From Oceanobacillus sp. J11TS1 (GTDB lineage: Bacteria > Bacillota > Bacilli > Bacillales > Amphibacillaceae): a stretch of 64,000 nt of DNA. The notes beneath the pieces are model-generated. The model saw nothing but the letters and a program-made list of their open reading frames with translations. It had not been told where the DNA came from and did not search any database. Shown here in pieces: positions 25,997-32,377 of the stretch (position 1 is its first letter; the number at the start of each line of letters is the position of its first letter). Position numbers and translations under genes: made by a program. The stretch covers positions 124,001 to 188,000 of the forward strand of contig NZ_BORO01000004.1 of NCBI RefSeq assembly GCF_018333215.1, read 5' to 3'.

Positions 25997-27401
25997 ACAA
26001 TGTAATTTTATATTTATTATCAAATTCACGCTTACGTTCCTGTAAAGTCAGATTTACTGGTTGCTCCATGCCCATTGAATCATGAAACAAGTCACCTTCC
26101 CAATCTTCATCGTAGAGTTTATTTGCATTGTAAGTACGAGCAATCTCTGTTCTGATTGATTCCATTTTCTTTTCAACAACATTTATATCGAAACGGCCAT
26201 GAAAGTGAACAATTTCCTTTAATTTATAAAGTAATTCGTCCTTAGCATCATCGGAATAATGATAGAAATCCAAGTCTTCAGTCCGTCCAGTAACAAGTGC
26301 ATCTATTGTAGTTGAAGTTAGTTCATTGTTAGAATCTATGAAGTAGAACCCATCGCCTAACTGTACTTTATTAAAACTATCCAAGTAAACTTCTTCATTG
26401 TCAAATGGATCTGTAGCGCCCGATTTCAAGCGCTCTACAAGGATTTTCCCATCCTTGATTTGATCCATTTTATCTTGTTCCTTTTGCTGCTCTTTTGCTT
26501 GTTTCTTCTTCTGTTCTCGATTAGAAATTTCTTCTTCTGCTGACTTTTTTAATTTTTCTTCAACATGTTTAAATTTATCATTTTTACTGAAAATAACTTT
26601 TCGTCTTTTATTACAATCAGCAACAAAATCTTGAGATATTGGATCATCTTTTTTCATTTGTTCAAGGTAAATGATGTAATCATCAACTGTTAAATCAATT
26701 CGTTCTTCTTTCAACCAATTGCCTGTATTAAATGGGTAATCACTATCAATTTGTAAAGACTCTTGAGGTTTATCTTGTTCTTTTTTCTTATCTTCAAAAG
26801 GTGTTAAACTGTATTTATATGTATCACGTTTCTTTTGGCCACTTCTAGCCATTTCATCCGTGTAATCACTGTAACTACGATAAATAAGCTCTTTTTCAAT
26901 AGCTAGATTAATATACTTTTCGGCTGTTTTAGACGATACATCAAGGATACTTGCCCATCTACCATAAGATGACGCAAAGCCGCCTTTAACCTTCTTCCAG
27001 CTCGCCACAACAAAGTAAATATAAAATAAAGTTTTATCTGTTACATTGTCAAAGTCATCGAAATTAATTTGTTCATGGCCTTCGCCAAAAGTATAATTAA
27101 ATGTAATCTTTAATAGTTGGCTGTTCTTAGTCAACTCACCTTCAATGTTAATTAAACCTTTTTCTTTCAGCGTAGATAAAGTTTGTTTGATAATTTTCTT
27201 GCTTTCTGTTGCTCGACTATGAAATGGAACACGAGAATACTGTTCAAGTACATCTACATTCACAATAGTTTCATCTTTAAAATTTACCAAACGTCTTAAA
27301 ACTGAATACAGGTACAGCTCATCAATTGTTAGATGATACTTTCCACCCTCTTCACGAAACTCATTGTACAACATTACAAATTGACCATTACTTTTTTTCA
27401 T
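25995..27401 (-). CDS. Putative replication initiator with two winged-helix domains
   Basis: This 468-residue protein has an N-terminal winged-helix-like segment (LTIDELYLYSVLRRLVNF, then STLKEKGLINIEGE) and a second one (GRWASILDVSSKTAEKYINLAIEKELIYR). A long Lys/Gln/Glu-rich coiled segment (about residues 275-320) and a C-terminal domain follow. Tandem winged helices are typical of plasmid and phage replication initiators. AT-rich repeats upstream (27514-27655) would suit an origin. Leader is the conserved AATTTAAAAGGAGAAAAT. Confidence 0.5.
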   Translation of the reverse strand: MKKSNGQFVMLYNEFREEGGKYHLTIDELYLYSVLRRLVNFKDETIVNVDVLEQYSRVPFHSRATESKKIIKQTLSTLKEKGLINIEGELTKNSQLLKITFNYTFGEGHEQINFDDFDNVTDKTLFYIYFVVASWKKVKGGFASSYGRWASILDVSSKTAEKYINLAIEKELIYRSYSDYTDEMARSGQKKRDTYKYSLTPFEDKKKEQDKPQESLQIDSDYPFNTGNWLKEERIDLTVDDYIIYLEQMKKDDPISQDFVADCNKRRKVIFSKNDKFKHVEEKLKKSAEEEISNREQKKKQAKEQQKEQDKMDQIKDGKILVERLKSGATDPFDNEEVYLDSFNKVQLGDGFYFIDSNNELTSTTIDALVTGRTEDLDFYHYSDDAKDELLYKLKEIVHFHGRFDINVVEKKMESIRTEIARTYNANKLYDEDWEGDLFHDSMGMEQPVNLTLQERKREFDNKYKITL

Positions 27402-27513
27402 TTTAGATTTTCTCCTTTTAAATTAATTTTAAAATAAAAAACAAACACACAAACCTATATGTGTAGTTTATATGTAATATAGTATATATGTATACATAGC
27501 AATTCTATGTTAG

Positions 27514-27655
27514 ATTTAACACAATTTTACTAGATGGTAAAGAAAAAAGATGTAATTTTTAACATGTTTTTTTAAAAAAGATGTTAAATTTAACACGATT
27601 TTACCATAGTGTAATAAATTCATGTGATTTTTAACATCTTTTTTCTTATTAATTT
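27514..27655. repeat. AT-rich repeat cluster, candidate replication origin
   Basis: Two 27-base copies of an ATTTAACACAATTTTAC-type sequence lie at 27514-27540 and 27588-27614. AAAAAAGATGT-TTAACA units occur at 27543 and 27574, and the latter is matched by an inverted copy ending TTTTTAACATCTTTTTT near 27653. The cluster sits directly upstream of the putative initiator gene. Confidence 0.5.
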
Positions 27656-27858
27656 TCTCTTTTATACTGATCCAAAACCACTTGTAAAGATGCTGATTTA
27701 GAATAAAGGGAAAATGTTCTTCCACTTTTTGGGTTGATTGCAATTGTTAAAGGAACAATCTTAGGATCACTTTTTTCATAAATGTAATCCGATAATTTTC
27801 GTGAATAACAATAGAATAAATCTTCATTGCGTACAGTCATAGCTTTATTCTCCTTCAT
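27649..27858 (-). CDS. Small DUF5659-like protein
   Basis: This 69-residue protein, with FYCYSRKLSDYIYEKSDPK and INPKSGRTFSLYSKSASLQ, resembles small phage proteins of the DUF5659 type (recalled, not verified). It overlaps the upstream DHH-like gene by 4 bases, so the two are translationally coupled. Function unknown. Confidence 0.55.
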   Translation of the reverse strand: MKENKAMTVRNEDLFYCYSRKLSDYIYEKSDPKIVPLTIAINPKSGRTFSLYSKSASLQVVLDQYKREN

Positions 27859-28661
27859 TTTTCCATTGTAAACTTGTAAAGACTTCTACTAGTTAGAGCG
27901 AAACTGATTACTTTTTTATTCAGACTTCCTTTTTCATCACCTTTTATATACCGTCCAATACTTTTATATTCAGTTTGCAAGGTAAATGGCTGCGATGGTA
28001 ATTTTAAATCCAATTCCAGGACTTCTGATAACTCTGATAAAGGTAATTCTGTTCGCAACTTACCGTTCTCATCCAATTCTATATGTTCATATAGCTTATA
28101 TTTCTTGATTAAATCATAGTAATCCTGCTTTTTTGTTTCATTTAACAGGACAATCAGCTCATCAAATCCTAATAATTTTAAATATTTATTATGGACTTCT
28201 TTAAATCTCGAATCATAATGCCCCTTGAATCCCACGTCTATAGCTAATAGCGTCATCTTTCCGACTTTTGTAGAAGGTAAAGGCAAATTATAAAATGACC
28301 ACATCTTAATTGCGCTCGACATGGAGTATTTCGTATAGTAGTTATCGCCACTTATTGCTAAAATTGAGTTGATATTCGCTGATTCTGGATTTACTTTGTT
28401 GTTCTTTTTTAATCTTGTGACATGATTATCCCAGCATTTGCCACTGGTAGTAGCTAAATCAATAGCTAGCCGTTCTAAATGATTATCCTTGTCCATGACA
28501 TACTGATTGTTGAAATCATAGAAATAATTGATTTCATTTCCATTTATTTTCTTTTCAATCATATTGCCGACCAAGCTATCTATGTCATTAGATAACACTG
28601 TTGCATATTTTTTATTATCAAAGCACCATTCTGGAAATCTTTTCTTTAATTTTTCGTTCAT
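27855..28661 (-). CDS. DHH phosphoesterase-like protein (inferred)
   Basis: This 268-residue protein carries a pattern reminiscent of DHH phosphoesterases: VLSNDIDSLVG (D26, D28), FYDFNN (D49), AIDLATTSGKCWDNHV (D68, D78, H80) and LLAIDVGFKGHYD (D142). DHH proteins use two manganese ions to cleave DNA or small nucleotides (RecJ, NrnA, GdpP). The motif match is partial (DNH instead of DHH), so the assignment is an inference. It lies in the element's replication segment, where a RecJ-like exonuclease or a cyclic-nucleotide enzyme would both make sense. Confidence 0.4.
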   Translation of the reverse strand: MNEKLKKRFPEWCFDNKKYATVLSNDIDSLVGNMIEKKINGNEINYFYDFNNQYVMDKDNHLERLAIDLATTSGKCWDNHVTRLKKNNKVNPESANINSILAISGDNYYTKYSMSSAIKMWSFYNLPLPSTKVGKMTLLAIDVGFKGHYDSRFKEVHNKYLKLLGFDELIVLLNETKKQDYYDLIKKYKLYEHIELDENGKLRTELPLSELSEVLELDLKLPSQPFTLQTEYKSIGRYIKGDEKGSLNKKVISFALTSRSLYKFTMEK

Positions 28662-28794
28662 ACCATGTGAAATATTATCTTCACACGTCTTTCACCTCTC
28701 CTAAAATCCCCCCTTTAGAAGAAGTGTTAAGTTAAATTTTTCACACCTTCACCTCAACTTTCCGATTCATATTTATGATTTTTTTAGACCTCTA

Positions 28795-28816
28795 AAACCT
28801 TGATATATCAACGTTT
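28795..28816. promoter_or_regulatory. Operator-like near-palindrome, copy 2
   Basis: Same 22-base sequence as copy 1 (core TTGATATATCAA flanked by AAACC and CGTTT). It lies between the XRE regulator gene (28850-29023) and the DHH-like gene, 134 bases upstream of the latter. Confidence 0.6.
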
Positions 28817-28849
28817 ATTTTCCGATAAAATACGTCTTTCATTTGAAAA

Positions 28850-29023
28850 TTACATACTGTCTATATATTTTTTATATTGCTCAACCTTTTCTTTACCCAT
28901 TTCACAATCCCCGGTCTCGTAACGCGAAATCAAGCTCTGTGAGCATGAAATAGCTTTGGCGATCTCTTTGTGGGTCAGTTTCTTCCTTCTCCTTTTTAAC
29001 CAATATTCTTCTCTATCATTCAT
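28850..29023 (-). CDS. Small XRE-family DNA-binding protein, 57 residues
   Basis: An ATG at 29023 follows the conserved leader AATTTAAAAGGAGAATCAAG. The product MNDREEYWLKRRRKKLTHKE continues into a complete helix-turn-helix (IAKAISCSQSLISRYETG). It is a minimal Cro-like protein with no extra domain. Its position beside operator copy 2 makes it the best candidate for the element's regulator. Confidence 0.8.
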   Translation of the reverse strand: MNDREEYWLKRRRKKLTHKEIAKAISCSQSLISRYETGDCEMGKEKVEQYKKYIDSM

Positions 29024-29081
29024 CTTGATTCTCCTTTTAAATTAAAGAAGGGATACCCAATAAAATGGATACCCCTTATTA

Positions 29082-29960
29082 TTATTCTTTTTCTAAAGTA
29101 GCTACACCAACGCCTTTAGGTGATTTAACAACTAGTGTGCTTTCTGCAACTACTTGAAATTTATCACTATCACCAGATTTAGCCAACGGAGATAATACTG
29201 GCTCTCGAAGGTACGCAAGGTCTACATAATTATCATTGAAAAATACAACTTTATCAGAAGGTACGTGTTTGCTAAGAATAAAATTAATTTTCCCATAATT
29301 CGTATTTACACTCTCTGCCAACGCCCCGAAGTTAGTTGTCACGTGGTTGTAGTTATAGCGATCAACGTAGATAGAATCAATGGTTTCTTTAATGTCTGCG
29401 TTCACCAATGCATAAATAGTCCCTTCTGCAAGGTCTTGTTCCCACAATTTGCGCGCCATCTTCTTAACATCATCTTCTGTCACAGTACCAGTTGCAGTTA
29501 CGGCATTTGTAGGATCTGCAAATTCGATTAAGCCGGACATTTTACGGACGCCAGTTGTTGAGCCATCATCTTTAAGGGAATTAATTAATGCTTTTTCCAT
29601 GTTCACCTTCAACTCAAAAAGACGGTCTTCTAACTCCTTATTGAGTTGACCACCGTTCATAGCTTGAGCAGAACCACTAATAGCAACGGCTTTTTTAAAG
29701 ATTTGAAGCACGTTGTTTAGCTCACGTCTAGAAGTGGTTTGAAATTCAGTAGTTTCTGCACCTTCTGCTGCGGTAATATCCTCATCATGAGATAAAGTTT
29801 TCTCTCTGAAAGTGTAGATAGTAGAGGTTGCTTTCTCTACACCTTTGGACATTAATAAAGATGTAAGAGGCGTTTGCTGTATGCCGATTTTCGTAACCTC
29901 TTGAGCTAGTGAAATTTGTTCGACTGGTGTAAAATTATCTGATTTAAACAATATAATCAT
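29082..29960 (-). CDS. Major capsid protein, SU10/DUF5309-like HK97 fold
   Basis: This 292-residue protein has the capsid pattern EVTKIGIQQTPLTSLLMSKG, then TFREKTLSHDEDITAAEG and LNNVLQIFKKAVAISGSAQA, MEKALINSLKDDG and a C-terminal FFNDNYVDLAYLREP. These match SU10-type major head proteins (DUF5309, HK97 fold). A scaffold-like gene lies upstream, as expected. The presence of a complete capsid gene is central to reading this element as capsid-forming. Confidence 0.82.
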   Translation of the reverse strand: MIILFKSDNFTPVEQISLAQEVTKIGIQQTPLTSLLMSKGVEKATSTIYTFREKTLSHDEDITAAEGAETTEFQTTSRRELNNVLQIFKKAVAISGSAQAMNGGQLNKELEDRLFELKVNMEKALINSLKDDGSTTGVRKMSGLIEFADPTNAVTATGTVTEDDVKKMARKLWEQDLAEGTIYALVNADIKETIDSIYVDRYNYNHVTTNFGALAESVNTNYGKINFILSKHVPSDKVVFFNDNYVDLAYLREPVLSPLAKSGDSDKFQVVAESTLVVKSPKGVGVATLEKE

Positions 29961-30042
29961 CCTTTTTATAGTTTTATTTTTTTATACATTGAATATTTTT
30001 TACCTATCCCATTTCTAACTTATTTACTTTAAGAAATACTTC

Positions 30043-30137
30043 TGGTAATACCTTTGGTAATTACAGCTTGGTAATGAGGTGGGTAACCGTTACTTCCCTT
30101 ATTGCGCGTGCATTTAACGCCCTTTTCTTCATTACCA
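30043..30137. repeat. Phased TGGTAAT repeats upstream of the capsid gene
   Basis: TGGTAAT occurs at 30043, 30055 and 30069, followed by GGGTAAC at 30081 and an inverted ATTACCA at 30131. Spacings of 12-14 bases put them on nearly the same helix face. They lie between scaffold and capsid genes. Role unknown (packaging signal or binding site). Confidence 0.4.
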
Positions 30138-30156
30138 GTTGAACTAACTTATTTAC

Positions 30157-30582
30157 CTACTTAAATAACTTGCTTAACTTTACTCCGATCATTCCTTGAA
30201 CGTCCCTAGCTTTAGAATATTTTTCATACTCACTCTCTTTTAAGTGCTCCTCTGGGACATAACCAGAATCCAATTTTACTTGCTTGACAATTTGTGTTAG
30301 TGAATCGACAACTGTATTCAATTCTTCTTCATTATCAACTTTGATAATGTCTTTAAATTGAGTCAATCCGTTTTTCTCTAATTGGAAGTCAACCTTTTGA
30401 TTAAAGAAGTCTTGTTGCTGTTGTTTAAATTGTTTCTCTTCTTCTGATAGCTCTTTTGGCTTGTATTGGAGTAGGTTGTCGCGCTCTGCAACAATTGGAT
30501 CCAGTTCGTTATTAATCCATTCTGTTTTAGCATCCTCGATTGCTTCATTTACTTGTTCTTGCGTGAAATTTTCTTCTGCCAT
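30157..30582 (-). CDS. Phage capsid scaffolding protein
   Basis: This 141-residue protein is highly charged and helical: MAEENFTQEQVNEAIEDAK, a long Glu/Lys/Gln coiled region, and a basic C-terminus (MIGVKLSKLFK) of the kind that contacts the capsid. This is typical of scaffolding proteins (DUF4355-like) lying directly upstream of the major capsid gene. It would template procapsid assembly. Confidence 0.75.
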   Translation of the reverse strand: MAEENFTQEQVNEAIEDAKTEWINNELDPIVAERDNLLQYKPKELSEEEKQFKQQQQDFFNQKVDFQLEKNGLTQFKDIIKVDNEEELNTVVDSLTQIVKQVKLDSGYVPEEHLKESEYEKYSKARDVQGMIGVKLSKLFK

Positions 30583-30593
30583 TCAAATCTCTC

Positions 30594-30869
30594 CTAATTA
30601 AATTTTGTTGTGAACGAATCCCTTACAACAACAGGGAAGAAACTATATATTCCCTTAAATTCGAATATAATTTCCAGTTCGTCCGGGACTACATAATCAT
30701 AAAAATAGAGACCTACGTCTTTGCGATTACTGTCATCAAGTGAAAACTGTTCAATTTGTTTTCGATTGCTATCGTAAATTGTTAAAGTTATATTTTTTGG
30801 ATCAATAGCTTGTCCATCAAACCTTTTAAAATTGCAGATCAATCGAACTGTATCGCCTGTTAAAATCAT
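30594..30869 (-). CDS. Small beta-rich protein, possibly a capsid decoration or tail-like protein
   Basis: This 91-residue protein is predicted to be mainly beta-strand (TGDTVRLICNFKRFDGQ, ITLTIYDSNRKQIEQFSL, VVPDELEIIFEF), resembling small Ig-like phage structural proteins. It precedes the scaffold gene with a 12-base gap and overlaps the next gene upstream. Role uncertain. Confidence 0.5.
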   Translation of the reverse strand: MILTGDTVRLICNFKRFDGQAIDPKNITLTIYDSNRKQIEQFSLDDSNRKDVGLYFYDYVVPDELEIIFEFKGIYSFFPVVVRDSFTTKFN

Positions 30870-31156
30870 TTGACCACCTCACAGTATGAAGGATTTTGTA
30901 TAGAAGAATATGTAGATAAATTATGACTACTAAAAGCCACAGAATGGCTTTCTAATACCGTTATGGTTGCCCGAATAGGAATAGGCGTAATGTACGTTGA
31001 AACGTCTGTACTAGCTTGTATTGGCTCCACATGACTCGTTATGTCCCTTAAAATAAACAAAGGTTGTCTGAAAATATCAGTGACAACATTTGAGTTTAGT
31101 GCACCTACATGACTTGAAACTTCTCGAATCTCTTCTGAACCACTTAGGGGTGTCAC
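30866..31156 (-). CDS. Hypothetical element protein, 96 residues
   Basis: Rich in Ser, Thr and Val with repeated SxVxxL patterns; may be a beta-structured structural protein. It overlaps both neighbours by 4 bases, so it is translated with them. Related in style to the adjacent 62-residue protein (both contain SHV / RHV-type repeats), perhaps the product of duplication. Confidence 0.5.
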   Translation of the reverse strand: MTPLSGSEEIREVSSHVGALNSNVVTDIFRQPLFILRDITSHVEPIQASTDVSTYITPIPIRATITVLESHSVAFSSHNLSTYSSIQNPSYCEVVK

Positions 31157-31341
31157 AGTAACGTTTGAATTGATAGGCGATGAATACTCTCGCTACTTCT
31201 AAAAACGCCCACATGACGATCTGTGTTGCTCTCAATTGAAGAGACTCGCGACTCAACTTCTATTATTACGTGCTGTGGGAAATCTTTTTCATCAATGCTG
31301 GCATGAATAGGTTTTATAAATGAATTTACTGTTACATTCAT
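31153..31341 (-). CDS. Hypothetical element protein, 62 residues
   Basis: A small protein with VTVNSFIKPIHASIDEKDF and VESRVSSIESNTDRHVGVFR. It starts just after the 140-residue protein gene and overlaps the next by 4 bases. Similar in composition to its downstream neighbour. No known family. Confidence 0.45.
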   Translation of the reverse strand: MNVTVNSFIKPIHASIDEKDFPQHVIIEVESRVSSIESNTDRHVGVFRSSESIHRLSIQTLL

Positions 31342-31353
31342 TCGACCACCGCC

Positions 31354-31776
31354 TTATAGTTGCGGGACTTCGATATTATGTACAACTGTAATGCTGTCAT
31401 TTTCATTAATCATTACAAATGGTGTGAACAATTCAATGCTTAACGGCTCTCCATCGCTCCGTACATCATAAATGGCTGACTTAGCGAATGTTTTAGGCGT
31501 GGAGATGTCAACACCCTTGATAATAATTTGAATCTGTAATGTGTTAGGTAGTTTTTTGATTATTTTAGTTTCGTAAATCGGGTAACCCATCGGATCGTAT
31601 CCTTTTAAAACTTGCTCTTCTTTTTCAATCAATTCATGTACCCACTCAACTCGTGGATCGTCTGGTGACAATCTAATGATAGGATTACCATCTTCATCTT
31701 GCAGCTCTATATAATGCCATTGGTCGATGATGTACTGACGTAAACTTTCGTATGCTTTTTCTGTTATTTCTGCCAT
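31354..31776 (-). CDS. Hypothetical element protein, 140 residues
   Basis: Begins MAEITEKAYESLRQYIIDQW and contains VEWVHELIEKEEQVLKGYDP. The second half is beta-rich with a conserved-looking GYPIYETKIIKK segment. Position between the holin-like gene and the structural block suggests a virion or assembly protein. No family recognised. Confidence 0.5.
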   Translation of the reverse strand: MAEITEKAYESLRQYIIDQWHYIELQDEDGNPIIRLSPDDPRVEWVHELIEKEEQVLKGYDPMGYPIYETKIIKKLPNTLQIQIIIKGVDISTPKTFAKSAIYDVRSDGEPLSIELFTPFVMINENDSITVVHNIEVPQL

Positions 31777-32019
31777 CTACTTATCCCCCTTCGCTTCAAA
31801 TTTTGTTAATCTAGTGTCAATATGATCAACCTTTGTACTTACGTTTTCCATGCGCTGGCTTAATGTGTCGAGCGTGTCTGTTGTTTTATTTAAATGCTCC
31901 ATTAAACGCTCTTCTCGTGCTTTTGAATCTTTCTGTTGGTTAAACAATAGCCACACAAATAATAAAGCAAATATGCCTTGCTGCAGCCAGTTTTCAATTG
32001 GGATTGCTGTTATATCCAT
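31777..32019 (-). CDS. BhlA/UviB-like holin or bacteriocin-accessory protein
   Basis: This 80-residue protein has one transmembrane helix near the N-terminus (QGIFALLFVWLLFN) followed by a long charged coiled coil (about residues 30-78), the classic layout of BhlA/UviB proteins. BhlA from SPbeta-type phages is a holin-like pore protein. Its presence without any endolysin gene in the element is notable; the element could rely on host or helper lysins. Confidence 0.78.
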   Translation of the reverse strand: MDITAIPIENWLQQGIFALLFVWLLFNQQKDSKAREERLMEHLNKTTDTLDTLSQRMENVSTKVDHIDTRLTKFEAKGDK

Positions 32020-32069
32020 CAGCGTTCCCCCTTTCCATAGTAAGATTATGCAAATTAATAATTATGAGT

Positions 32070-32094
32070 AAAAAAGAGGTAGTTTTAAACTACC
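32070..32094 (-). terminator. Terminator downstream of the polymerase gene
   Basis: On the minus strand GGTAGT and ACTACC pair around a 5-base loop and are followed by TCTTTTTTAC. It separates the integrase/polymerase unit from the BhlA-structural operon. Confidence 0.78.
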
Positions 32095-32377
32095 ATCAGA
32101 AAGTTGAGGTGAAAATATGAAATCTTAACCAAGGAGGGAAAAGGGTAATATAATTCTTGAAAGGTAAAAATTTACAGTTGAATTATATTGGAGGTAATTG
32201 AAAGAAACACTTTACAAATTTACGTGGGTATGATAAAATTAAATTTTATTCTCTCTTAGAGAACCTTTTTGTTTCGATAAAAATAGAAGGACAATATTAT
32301 TCAAACTTTCGATAATATCGCCCCTCTGATTATAAATATATTTATTAATATTTATTAAAACGTTGATGCATCAAGCT
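32095..32377. promoter_or_regulatory. Intergenic region with operator copy 3 and a plus-strand promoter candidate
   Basis: No gene is seen. An operator-like near-palindrome AAACGTTGATGCATCAAGCT, plus TT, lies at 32358-32379 (opposite orientation, 19 of 22 matching copy 1), overlapping the polymerase stop codon. TTTACA near 32211 and TGATAAAAT about 17 bases downstream would make a plus-strand promoter. Confidence 0.45.

Noticed and set aside
29048-29078. Apparent terminator hairpin before the capsid gene end (GGATACCC repeated)
   Set aside because: The two copies are direct repeats rather than inverted, so no stable stem forms.
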